Origin: Tieghemostelium lacteum
Taxonomy: Eukaryota; Evosea; Eumycetozoa; Dictyosteliales; Raperosteliaceae
NCBI GenBank assembly: GCA_001606155.1
Contig: LODT01000001.1
Coordinates: forward strand, 992,001-1,056,000
DNA: 64,000 bases
Direction of reading: 5' to 3'
Under the pieces are notes generated by a model. It did not search any database. It was not told where the DNA came from and saw only the letters and a list, made by a program, of their open reading frames with translations. Position 1 is the first letter of the stretch, and the number at the start of each line of letters is the position of its first letter. Of the stretch, positions 15,255 to 25,631 are shown piece by piece. A program made the translations under genes and the position numbers.

Positions 15255-18175
15255 CTAGTTTTTCAAAATTTTAAGTTTTCTTCCTATTGAACGAGCAAGT
15301 ACCCTAGGACCTACTCTGTCTTTAAATACATAAACTGCTGCTGAAAGGGCTGATAAACCAACAACACCAACAACCAAACCAACAGTCAATGGAACTGTGA
15401 TTGATTTCTTGGACTTTGAACCTTCACATCCTTGGTTTGGTGGATTTCCACTTTTTAATAATACAGCAAGTCCTTTCTCAGTTTGTTCAGTTTCAATTGG
15501 TTTACAGGGTGGATATTCAGTTTTGGTTTCTTTGTTGTAATAAACAACTTCAATTTTCTTGAATTGGCTGTTATTGGATGACTGTGATGTGATGATTTGT
15601 TTGGTTTGATTGGTATCTGAAATAGTATCTTCAATTCTGATTTTCAAAGTTCCATTCAATAAAATATTTTCAGATATATTGAAATGTGAATTTTCAGAAT
15701 CAGTTACATAAGCAACTGTTGAACTACTTTCAGATTGTGTTAGATTACCAATGATAATGATAATGTTAACCTTTTCGGAATCACCTAGATTTCCTTTGTT
15801 TACAACTTGACCATTAATCTGTCCATTTCCTTGCAATGATCCTGCATTTACTGTAATTACTTGTGATGATGATATTGTGAAATTATTTAAGGATATAGTA
15901 CCATTATCTTGAACTAAATATTCAAAAGTACTATCCTGTTCAATATTTAATTTACCATTATTACTGAATTTTATATTAATAGTTGTTGAGTTTGGACCAT
16001 TAATGGTAAATTCACCTCTATTCTCTATTATATAGGTTTGATTTATATCCACTGTTGTTATATCAGATTTCAAAATGAATTGACCCTGATTAGTAACACC
16101 TGTAAGTGATAGTTTAAGTGGACTCTTGGATTCAACTGTTCCACCACTATTTATAAATGTTGTATTGACAATGGATAAATTAGATCCAAGACCTAATATA
16201 AATATACCCGATTGGATATCTATAACACATTTGGTACATGAAAAATGACCTTCTGGCATAATTTCAAGTACACCTTTTTTAGCAGTAAATGAGGAATTAA
16301 AACTTGTGAATTTGTTAAAGATTACAAAATTACCAGATTCTATTACAGTATTACTATTATTACATACTACATCAAATGCAGTGGTGAGATTATCACTGAC
16401 AGAAATCTCTGAATCCACGATTCCTAAATGACCCAAACTCAGGAAGGTACCATCAACATTGATATTAGATCTGGTGATCCAACTTGGAGTTATTAAAGAT
16501 GCAAATATCAATGATTGGGTGATTGTAACTTGTGTATCTTCAAAATTGAAACTACCATCTTGGTCAACATATAGAATTTCATTTACCAAAATCTTGGCAT
16601 TGCCTTTAGTTTGGATACTGGCTTGATTAGTTATACCAACATTTGAATCAATTTTCAAAGTTGCACCATCTTCAATGAATAAACGAGATGCATTGAACAT
16701 CATAAGATTTTTAGTCACAGATATAAATGAGGAATTACTAACTACAATCTCAGATGAATTGGCACAAATAAAATAGGAGTTCAAATTCATTATTGAACCT
16801 TCTAAAATTCGAAGTTTGGCAGAACCAGCTAAACCAACCAAACTAGTTACATTAGGATTCTGTCCTTGAATAGTTAAATTAGAATTTAACAATTCCATAA
16901 AACTAGTATCAAACATTCCAAACATTCCATCAATTAGATTTATACTAGAATCCTCTGAAAATAATTTAGAGCTTTCCTAAAATATCGAGTTTAAAACTAA
17001 TGTTAATATGAACTGTAGTATTAGCTATAAGAGTTAAAATGTACCTACTGCTAATCCAATATAATATGTTGCTGTATATCTTGAATGGTTAATGATATGA
17101 AATTCTGCATTTTGTCTCAATAATATATTGAAGTTTGAAGTAATGGAACTCTTGTTTAAACTTATAATGGAATTCTCCAAAGCATTAAGTTGAACACCTT
17201 TTAAAATACCTTGAGAGTCTTCAAATATACATTCAGAGGATCCTTGTAGATACAATTGAGCATAAGATGTATTGGAGAAACCTGGATATACAAAATTAAA
17301 TTTTGAACCTCCTTTTACAAGTAGGCTTGATGAATCCTATTTAATTCAATTAGAATTCTTAATTGTTTTAAAATATACATTTACAAATAAATACTTACAG
17401 CCAATGCAAAATACTGTGCTGTTACATCCAAAGTTGCATTCTCCAAACTAATTTTACCAGATTCATATTGTAGAACATCCAAAGCACTTGGTATACTTAC
17501 TTTATCCATTACATTAGATCTAGAATTTTGTAATAAAACTGTACCATTATTTGCTAATCCTCTAAAATAAGTTGAACCAGCATTATTATAAAATTGACCA
17601 GTATTTTTTGAAAATAATGGGTATGCAAATTCAACCCTAGCACCTATTATTTATTAATATTAATATTATATTTTCAATTTAAAGTGAATGTTATTTAACA
17701 TACCTGGTTTGTTTTCAAAATAATTAATCAAACCAATAGTTCCATTGGTCATATTAAGTGTTTTAAAATTGTTTACTGTTCCAAAAATTAAAATTGAATT
17801 TAGAAAAACGGTTTTGGTTGGTGTAGTGGTATTGAAATTAAGTGTTCCGTTGACGTAAACTATGACATCTTGTCCAATTACACTTCCTCTTACTTCTAAA
17901 GAAGTTTTTGCAGTGGGTGGTGTGGTATCAGATGTATCACCAACTTCCATTTTATAAAAGGAGATGTCATTTTCAGCAATGCATACATCTCCGTTAGTTT
18001 TAATTAATACTGTATCTGAAAATATTGGTATTTGTGCTGGAAGCCAACTAGTAGATACACCCCATACACCAGAAGGGACTGTGTTTTTATACACTAAGAG
18101 AGCTTGTTCACTACACTGAAATAAAAATATTGATACAAAGATATATACAAAAACAAATAAACTGTTTCTTTTCAT
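15255..18175 (-). CDS. Type I membrane protein with beta-solenoid, autotransporter-like ectodomain (paralogue A)
   Basis: Family not recognised by name. Four exons rebuilt: 18175-17704, 17643-17399, 17336-17049, 16976-15255 (intron phases 1, 0, 0), giving 908 residues. A signal peptide (MKRNSLFVFVYIFVSIFLFQ) is followed by a segment with VPSGVWG and TSWLPAQIP, then hundreds of residues of short, Asn/Ser/Thr-rich beta-strand repeats with many N-glycosylation sequons. Near the end, SLQGNGQINGQVVN plus a GNLT and a LNGTLKIRI segment closely resemble the end of bacterial autotransporter passengers. One transmembrane helix (TVGLVVGVVGLSALSAAVYV) and a short basic tail close the protein. It is the tandem partner of the gene at 21074-23987, with the same exon layout. 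A piggyBac element begins about 40 bp upstream of its ATG. Adhesin or surface recognition is an inference from architecture only. Confidence 0.85.
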
Positions 18176-18219
18176 TTGAAGTAAAATGGATTTGATTATA
18201 ATAAAATTCCTTTTTTTAA

Positions 18220-18233
18220 CCCTTAAAACCTGA
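18220..18233 (+). repeat. piggyBac left terminal inverted repeat
   Basis: CCCTTAAAACCTGA immediately inside the TTAA at 18216-18219. It pairs with the right repeat at one mismatch. Confidence 0.9.
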
Positions 18234-18421
18234 GTGTTTTGTAAATATTGAAAAACGGCACCAAACCGATATTTTGTATTTAAATAAAAAAAAATCTAGA
18301 TTTTTTCGAATTATTTTCAATACATTTTGTTTATTTATTACATTTAGGGTTAAAATAGTTAATTTAGAAGAGTTTATCAAAAGTTGGTGTTTTGATCAAA
18401 ATTAAAAAACTTGATAAATGA

Positions 18422-20890
18422 TCAAGTTGGAAATTTTGAAACTTTTAGGCCAAAATGAATAATGATAGAGCAATCTTCATGAAAGTTTTTGCCATGACAT
18501 AAACATTTGTATGAAGATCGATTTTCTGGATGATGGCAATGTTCATTAGAACATTTTGCTCTATTTTCTATTATCAGTTTAGGAACAGTTGTTGGTGGAG
18601 CTTCTATTTCTTGTTCCCCAGAGAGAGAATAGACAACTTGGAGAATGTATTCTTTAAAAGATAACACTTTGGCATTGGGATTACCTTGAGTAGATTTAAT
18701 CTTATAAAGAATCCAAGTATCATAGAGCATCAGGTAAAAGACATCATGAAAAATAACTCTCCAGAATGTTCTAGCTCTCTGTACATTTCTATATCTGTTT
18801 ATCACCATCTTAGACGCATCAACAAAGTTGTGACAAAAGTTGTACACATAGGCAGCTCTAGGAGTTGCAACTTGGGTAAAACCATCTTTTGATCTAGCGG
18901 TTTTTACAATATTCTCTATTGGGTTTGTGATATTTGTACCCCAATAAACAATTTTATCAGGTTTGGCTCTCCAACACATAATAGTCATATTATTGACAGT
19001 ACCATATTTCACAGCATGGAGATCTTTGATTCTCTTTGCAACAGTGTCTGTAAACTTGTGTTTTTGGTCTTTATATTTCTCTTTATGATCTTTGGCATTA
19101 TCAAAAAGAGCTGGAAATTGTTCACCAAGCTTGTTAGAGGCTATAGAGACCAGAAACATTCTATTTTGTTTTTCTAGATATATACAGTTTTTCATGGACC
19201 CTAAGAGACCAGCATCAATGATAAAGCAATGGGTTTTATCTCTTTGTAGTGAATTTTCTGCATCTCTTAATATTTCTTCATTTAATATTTTACCATCTAT
19301 TTTACATCTTTCAGCCATCAAATGTTCCACAATAAAATGATAGATATATTTGTTTGAATCAGCAACTTTCCAGAGAATGTTGCCAACCCTATCAGCTTTA
19401 CCTGGAATTCTTTTCTTTAATCCACCTTTTCCCATCCATTTGTATAAGTCGTCATCACATGATATATTGGTACCTGGTTTGTAATATTTTTTGATTGCAC
19501 CCAGTGCGTAATCAATAAACCAAGTGAAATCTGTTTTTTTAACTGTTAGCACACCATCAATAGTCTCTCTAGTTGCAAATCCTTTAAGGTGAATCAATCG
19601 ATCAATAGCACGAAATCTAAAATAAGAAAGTTTCTTATTAAAATGTGGAAAATACATCCTAGGCTTTAAAAGGTCTTTCATATCTGTACATCTAACTATA
19701 CCTGCAAATAAAAATATACTTATGTATAGCTCTATATCTTTTCGAGTTATATTTTTGTACACAGTTACCCACGGTGGGTTGGTTGCCTTTGGCCACATAG
19801 CTTTCTCAGTATGTAGCTTATGGAGATAGCCATTGGACGCATTAAAGATCTCTTCTATCAAATCTTTAAAAAGTAGATTGAAAAAATCAACAGGATCTTT
19901 ACAATTCTCTGGAATACCATCTATATTTCCTGATTCTTCTTCAAAATAGCTCTGGTTTGTCTCTGTTTTGGGTTGATTATCACCAATAGGATCTATAGGA
20001 TCTGGTTTCATTTCTTTAACTACATTTGGTGTAACTCCATTAAAAGGATCATCTCCTTCAATTTGGGTAAGAGTAATTTCACTATCTTGATAACTAAAAT
20101 CATAAGGAATATAATCGAGATCATCTCTATAAATGTTTACGTTTCCTGTTCCTGTTTCTATTTCGTTTTCAAGGTTTTCTTCTTCTTCTTCCTCCCTAAG
20201 AAAATCCAGTTGCATATTACTAAATGCAATAGTTGGTTGACCAATGTTTTCGATTTCTTCTATTTCTTCTATTTCTTCGTTTTCGTTATTAGAAGTATGA
20301 GAATCAGAGATATTGGTTGTTAGATTAATAACAGAGGTTAATGTACTCACATCTTGTAGTGCTATTCTTTTTTGGGAACCAACAATTGTTAGAGGGGGTG
20401 TTGGACTAAGTGAAATATGAGATTGTGAACTCAGTGGTTGAGGAATTTCAGAATTTAATGGTTGTGGTGTTTGTGTGGTTAATGTCTTTTTGGGTCTTCC
20501 TCTTTTTTTGGTGTTGGTGCTATTATTGTTATTGTTATTGTTATTGTTATTGTTATTGTTATTGTTATTGTTATTGTTATTGATATTGTTATTGGTAGTA
20601 GTAGCGATGGGGCTAGAGTTATTATTCTGGATCATAAGTTGATACAATTTTTGAATCATATTGATATGATGTAGATGTTGTTGTTGTTGTTGAGCTAAAA
20701 ACATTTGTTGTTGTTGCTGTTGTTGTTGCTGTTGCTGTTGCTGTTGTTGTTGAGCTAAAATAAATTGTTGTTGTTGATGTTCATTCATCTTATCAATACA
20801 CTCTAGTAGAGATTCCATTTTTGATGTGTTAGGTGTGCTAAGAAAAAAGTTTTTGATGTTTTTATTTTGAAAAATTGGCACAAAACCCAT
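18422..20890 (-). CDS. piggyBac-like transposase (DDE_Tnp_1_7)
   Basis: Single intronless frame of 822 codons. The first ATG (20890) lies only 17 bp from the element end; the methionine at codon 25 (20818, MESLLEC) is the more likely start. Order: a poly-Gln segment, a poly-Asn segment encoded by an (AATAAC)-like microsatellite near 20520-20585, an AT-hook (KKRGRPKK), an acidic stretch (EEIEEIEEIE, EEEEEENLE), then the transposase core from about residue 340. Candidate catalytic aspartates are in CDDDLYKW (about residue 478), IIDAGLLG (about 559) and NFVDASKMV (about 690), spaced as in piggyBac DDD enzymes. The C-terminal tail has CSNEHCHH and KCLCHGK, matching the family's Cys-rich end-binding domain. 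A domesticated PGBD gene is unlikely because intact ends and TTAA copies flank it. Confidence 0.93.
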   Translation of the reverse strand: MGFVPIFQNKNIKNFFLSTPNTSKMESLLECIDKMNEHQQQQFILAQQQQQQQQQQQQQQQQMFLAQQQQQHLHHINMIQKLYQLMIQNNNSSPIATTTNNNINNNNNNNNNNNNNNNNNNNNSTNTKKRGRPKKTLTTQTPQPLNSEIPQPLSSQSHISLSPTPPLTIVGSQKRIALQDVSTLTSVINLTTNISDSHTSNNENEEIEEIEEIENIGQPTIAFSNMQLDFLREEEEEENLENEIETGTGNVNIYRDDLDYIPYDFSYQDSEITLTQIEGDDPFNGVTPNVVKEMKPDPIDPIGDNQPKTETNQSYFEEESGNIDGIPENCKDPVDFFNLLFKDLIEEIFNASNGYLHKLHTEKAMWPKATNPPWVTVYKNITRKDIELYISIFLFAGIVRCTDMKDLLKPRMYFPHFNKKLSYFRFRAIDRLIHLKGFATRETIDGVLTVKKTDFTWFIDYALGAIKKYYKPGTNISCDDDLYKWMGKGGLKKRIPGKADRVGNILWKVADSNKYIYHFIVEHLMAERCKIDGKILNEEILRDAENSLQRDKTHCFIIDAGLLGSMKNCIYLEKQNRMFLVSIASNKLGEQFPALFDNAKDHKEKYKDQKHKFTDTVAKRIKDLHAVKYGTVNNMTIMCWRAKPDKIVYWGTNITNPIENIVKTARSKDGFTQVATPRAAYVYNFCHNFVDASKMVINRYRNVQRARTFWRVIFHDVFYLMLYDTWILYKIKSTQGNPNAKVLSFKEYILQVVYSLSGEQEIEAPPTTVPKLIIENRAKCSNEHCHHPENRSSYKCLCHGKNFHEDCSIIIHFGLKVSKFPT

Positions 20891-20892
20891 TT

Positions 20893-20906
20893 TCAGTTTT
20901 TAAGGG
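20893..20906 (-). repeat. piggyBac right terminal inverted repeat
   Basis: On the minus strand it reads CCCTTAAAAACTGA, just inside the TTAA at 20907-20910. The first ATG of the transposase frame follows 3 bp further in. Confidence 0.9.
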
Positions 20907-21073
20907 TTAAAAACAAAATGATGTAAAATAAAAATTAAGATATTTTGGCTTTAGAGTCTAAAAAGAAATTTCACAATGGGGTTCAATTTTATCCCAATCA
21001 TCTTAAATTTAAAATAAAACTAAAAATATCTTTGATATTTATTTTATCTAGATATATATATCCGCTTGTGGTA

Positions 21074-23987
21074 CTAATGTTTTGTAGTTATTCTTTTTAA
21101 TTTGTTACCTATAGATTTAACAAACAGTCTAGTACCAAGTTTCTTTTTGAAAACAAATACAGCAGCGATAATAACAGATAAACCAACTACACCAACAACC
21201 AAACCAACAGTCAACGGAACTGTGATTGATTTCTTGGACTTTGAATCTTCACATCCTTGGTTTGGTGGATTTCCACTTTTTAATAATACAGCAAGTCCTT
21301 TCTCAGTTTGTTCAGTTTCAATTGGTTTACAGGGTGGATATTCAGTTTTGGTTTCTTTGTTGTAATAAACAACTTCAATTTTCTTGAATTGGCTGTTATT
21401 GGATGACTGTGATGTGATGATTTGTTTGGTTTGATTGGTATCTGAAACAGTATCTTCAATTCTGATTTTCAAAGTTCCATTCAATGAAACATTTTCAGAA
21501 ATATTGAAATGTGAATTTTCAGAATCAGTTACATAAGCAACTGTTGAACTACTTTCAGATTGTGTCAAATTTCCATTAATAATTATAATGTTAACTTTTT
21601 CAGAATCACCTAGATTTCCATTGTTTACAACTTGGCCATTTATCTGTCCATTTCCTTGCAATGATCCTGCATAAATGTTAATCACTTGAATGGATGATAG
21701 CGTAGAGTTTTGAAGAGAAATAGTACCATTAACTTGTTTTAAATCTCCAAAGTTACTGTTTTGGTTGATATTTAAATTTCCACCATTATTGTTGAATCTC
21801 AAATTGATAGTTGTGGAATTTTCACCATTAATAGTAAAATCACCTTGATTTTCAACTAAAAATGAATTGGTAGTATCATCGGTTGTGATATCAGATTTCA
21901 AAATGAATTGACCTTTGTTGGTGATACCTGACTGAGTAAGTTTCAGTGGACTACTTGACTGAACTGTTCCTCCACTATTAATAAAAGTCGAGTTTACAAT
22001 AGTCACATCAGACAAATACCCTTGTATGAAACTACCAGCTTTAATATCAATTTGACAATTGAAGCATTTAAAGATAGATAATGATGATACTTGCAAATTT
22101 CCATTGGTTGCTGTGAAACTAGAATTATGACTTTCAAATTCACCATATATAAACAAATCACCTGACTCAATGAAAGTTCTACTACCATTACACTTCATTT
22201 TAAAAGCAGTATAGAAATGTTGGCTTACTATAATTTCAGAATCTAAAATTTGTATCTCTCCAAAACTTGAAAAATTACCATCGACCGAGAATTTTGATCT
22301 TGTAATGAGACTAGTATAGTTCTGTGCTATGGTTAACAATGATCCTGATACTTTTACTGTGGAATCTATAAACCAGAAATCTGCTTGATCTTTTAGGATT
22401 AAATTCTTATTCACAAAGACTTCAGAATGGTCAGTGTGGAAACTACCATTACCAGCAACTTCTACATTAGCATTAATAGAAATACTAGCTCCTGTTTCTA
22501 ATAGCATCCTACCAGACTCACCAATAAATAGTTCTTTGGTAACAGTTATCTTTGAATTATTAGATGCATACACAACACCCTGTGTTGAAATCACAAATAT
22601 AGAATCTAAATTAAACAAACTATAATGGCTTACTACCAATATAGATGTTCCAAGTACACCAATAATTGACCCAGCTTCCGGATTTTGTACTTGAATTGTC
22701 AATTTTGAAGAAGTCATTACCAATTTAGATTGATCATACATTGCAAACAAACCATCAATAACTGTAATAGATGAATCCATTGAATTCAATTTTGATTCAT
22801 CCTGTAGTTTAGAAATGATATTTATCAGTATTTATATAGTATTACTTTAACTACTAAATATGGGTACTTACTCCAAATGCAAGGTAACCAGTTACTGTTA
22901 AATTAGAATTTCTAAATAAATTTAATTCCGAACTTTCATATAAAAATATATAATAATCAGTATTCAATGTACTTCCATTTACATATATTTTTGAGGTTTG
23001 CCAAGTATTAATTTTTACACCTTGTAAAATTAAAGTTGAGTCTTCAATATATGCTAAAGAATTATGATCCATAAACCATCTTGCAAATGTTAAATTGGTT
23101 GTACCAAATTCTGGATAAAAATATTTAAAAACCGATCCTTGTGTAAGGATTAAAGATGATGTATCCTGTTAAAAGTATTGTCAATATTGTAAAGTAATAT
23201 TAAAATATTATTAATATATTACTTATACATACGTATAACAAAAAATAATTTGCTGTGGTGTTTACTGTTGAATTTGTATATTGTAATCCTGAGTCTAAAC
23301 TCAAAATCACATCAAGTGATCCAACTGAAGGGTCGATTCTATCTAGAATATTATTTTTACTATTTGAATATAAAACAGTTCCATTAATTTGTATACCATG
23401 AAAATGTGTGGTAGCCTCAGTAACCACAATGACACCTATATTAGTTATAATAGTTGGTGGATTAAATCTTAAATATGATCCTATACAAAATATGTTAATA
23501 TATTATTAATAATTTTGAATATTATAATATACCTACCAGGCATAGTTTCAAAGTATCCACCAATTCCAACAACACTACCAGCAGTTATGTATAGGTTATG
23601 ATAATTATAAGCAGATCCAAAAACATATAGGGCACCAAGAAGTGATACTGTTGATGTTGGTAATGTACTATTAAATTTTAAAGTACCAGTTGAATACACT
23701 GATACCTCACTTGCAGATAGACTTGCTCTGATTTCTAGAGATGTATTGGTTGTAGTTGATGAACCTATATAAATGTACCCAACAATCACATTACTATCGG
23801 CTACACAAGTATCACCAGTTGTTTGAAAAATTGCTGCATCTTGGATACCAGGTATAATTTGTGGATCCCAACTTTGCACATTATTCCACAATCCAAATGG
23901 TAACTGATTTTGATAAATAATATCTTGTTGTCCTAAAGTGATAATAAATACGTTATAAAATAGAAATAAATAATATAGTGATTTCAT
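21074..23987 (-). CDS. Type I membrane protein with beta-solenoid, autotransporter-like ectodomain (paralogue B)
   Basis: Tandem paralogue of the gene at 15255-18175. Exons 23987-23537, 23480-23233, 23165-22872 and 22801-21074 (phases 1, 0, 0) give 906 residues; intron positions match the partner exactly. Signal peptide MKSLYYLFLFYNVFIITLGQ, then LPFGLWN and VQSWDPQIIPG aligning with the partner's N-terminal segment, then long Ser/Thr/Asn-rich beta-strand repeats, SLQGNGQINGQVVN, and a C-terminal membrane helix. The ectodomain has diverged widely from the partner, but the last 500 bp or so of coding sequence is nearly identical to it. Function unknown; extracellular adhesion or recognition is only inferred. 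Its stop is followed by 163 bp of A/T-rich spacer and then the piggyBac right end. Confidence 0.85.
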
Positions 23988-24218
23988 TGTTGGATTGAAG
24001 TGAGAATAAAATGTTATTTTTTTCGATTTACAGAATATGACGAATAGTAATTGTAACCTCCGTGAAAAAAAAATATCTGGAAATCACGTAAAAAAGTTAG
24101 TTTATTTAGCAAAAATAAATGTTTTAAAAATATCTCGGAATTGTGATTGTGATTGATTTTCTAATTAAAACAAGCTATTTTAAAAAAGGTAAATCGATTT
24201 AGTTAAATTTAATAAATA

Positions 24219-25466
24219 TTATAATTCAAAATCACCTTTATCAGGAAACATTGTATTAAAGAATTTATAGAGATCTTGGTATATTTGGTCTGGTGTAACA
24301 TCGGATAATCTATCATTTAAACATACAGTTTTAGGATGATATCTTGTTATATTAAAATATATCTCTCTAGTCTTTTTAATATCGTCATTGATAGAACCAT
24401 AAAAATTTATTGGAGGGGGTAGAAAATGCCTGTAGTATTTCAGTGCATACTGTTGAAATAGAAATGGAATTTGTGTATCATTATTGGTTCTAAATCGATT
24501 CTGAGATGTAAATTCAATCTCATTTCTAATTTCTCTATACATTCTCTTTAGTATATTCTTATTCCAAACTTGTAGACCGTGAGTAGGATAATATCGCTCT
24601 TTATCTTCTTCCCACTGTCTATTTAAAATTGAATTACTAAATGCTATAGATTTATGCCAAACCCCTTCTGGTTTCAATACTGGTGCTTTCCACTTTTCAG
24701 GATAAACAGCAATCCCATAATCATCATCAAAAAAATCAGAATAATTTACTATTTTTTAACTAGTTAGTGACTTAAATGAAATTGGAAATGACTCTTATGT
24801 ACATACCATAATTACCAAAGAATATATCATCATTTAAATATAAAAAACAATCGGAAACCTCGTCAGGTAGAGAATGAAAATTTGATTCAATGGCATTGGA
24901 ATTAAATGATGGTAAATGTGACCTATTTTTAAATAATTGTTGATGTGTAATGAAATGTATATTTCCAAGTGAATTTAAATTTATCCAATTTGGATATTGA
25001 TTATCTGTTATAATCCATATATTATTTATAAAAGGTACATATTTCTTTACACTCCTCAATGAATATTTTAAACCCATTAAATCTCTATATCTAGGGTTAT
25101 CTTTTAAAATTGTATTCAAACTAGTTTGTAAATTCCAACAAAATAACATTAGAGATATAACCTATGGAATATTGAATTAATTCACTATACTTACTCTCCC
25201 CCCTTTTTAAAATATCTACTTAATATATGAAATTTGTCACTACCATTAACCCATGTGTAAACTATATCAATTTTATCACATTTTATAGGAATTTTTGACC
25301 AATGTGTATAGTTACTATCATTATAGTCTGGTAGAAATATTGATTCTGGTGATGGTTTAAATTTTTTATAATATAGTGCTATTAAGTGTATATTTAATAA
25401 AGTTCCTGTAACTATAAATATAATTAGAAAAAATAATATGTGATTTAAAATTTTAGAATCACTCAT
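24219..25466 (-). CDS. Stealth-family sugar-phosphotransferase (GlcNAc-1-phosphotransferase-like)
   Basis: Stealth proteins transfer hexose-1-phosphate from nucleotide sugars; the animal member (GNPTAB) tags lysosomal enzymes in the Golgi. Three exons rebuilt: 25466-25195, 25120-24807, 24748-24219 (phases 2 and 1; introns 74 and 58 nt), 371 residues. An N-terminal membrane anchor (HILFFLIIFIVTGTLLNIHL) is followed by CR1 (DIVYTWVNGSD), CR2 (RYRDLMGLKYSLRSV, LPSFNSNAIES, YLNDDIFFG), CR3 (KPEGVWHKS to IPFLFQQYALKYY) and CR4 (CLNDRLSDVTPDQI). It lacks the Notch/DMAP inserts of GNPTAB, so it resembles the compact capsule-polymerase form. Type II Golgi topology is likely. In Dictyostelium, Man-6-P-type or GlcNAc-1-P modification of secreted enzymes is a plausible role, not proven here. 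Confidence 0.9.
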
Positions 25467-25631
25467 TCATTAATTAAAAATAAAAAAATTATAAATAAAT
25501 TTTATAAAAAATATATCAATCACTATAAATGATGTGTAAACAGATAAAATTAACCCATTCTCACATTTTAACACAATTTTGATTTGTTTGACATTTTTTT
25601 TATTTTTCTTTTTAAATTTCAGTGGTGAAAA

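Larger units (their letters stand above)
18220..20906 (-). mobile_element. piggyBac-type DNA transposon, apparently complete
   Basis: A 2687-bp element bounded by TTAA at 18216-18219 and 20907-20910, the target duplication typical of piggyBac. Both ends start TTAACCC, the family's classic terminus. The inverted repeats read CCCTTAAAACCTGA (left) and, on the other strand, CCCTTAAAAACTGA (right), 13 of 14 identical. It holds one long uninterrupted transposase frame on the minus strand, with no other gene. It sits between two tandem paralogues, 40 bp upstream of one start codon and 163 bp past the stop of the other. Removing it and one TTAA leaves an ordinary spacer of about 207 bp. Matching ends, exact TTAA copies and an open frame all suggest recent insertion; activity cannot be judged from sequence. 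Confidence 0.93.

Noticed and set aside
19973-20323. Plus-strand 116-codon ORF inside the transposon
   Set aside because: Antisense of the acidic N-terminal part of the transposase; no start context, low complexity.
25162-25194. 33-nt intron in the Stealth gene ending at CCATAG
   Set aside because: Too short for a dictyostelid intron and gives a stop three codons later; the 74-nt intron ending at 25121 keeps the frame and the Stealth alignment.
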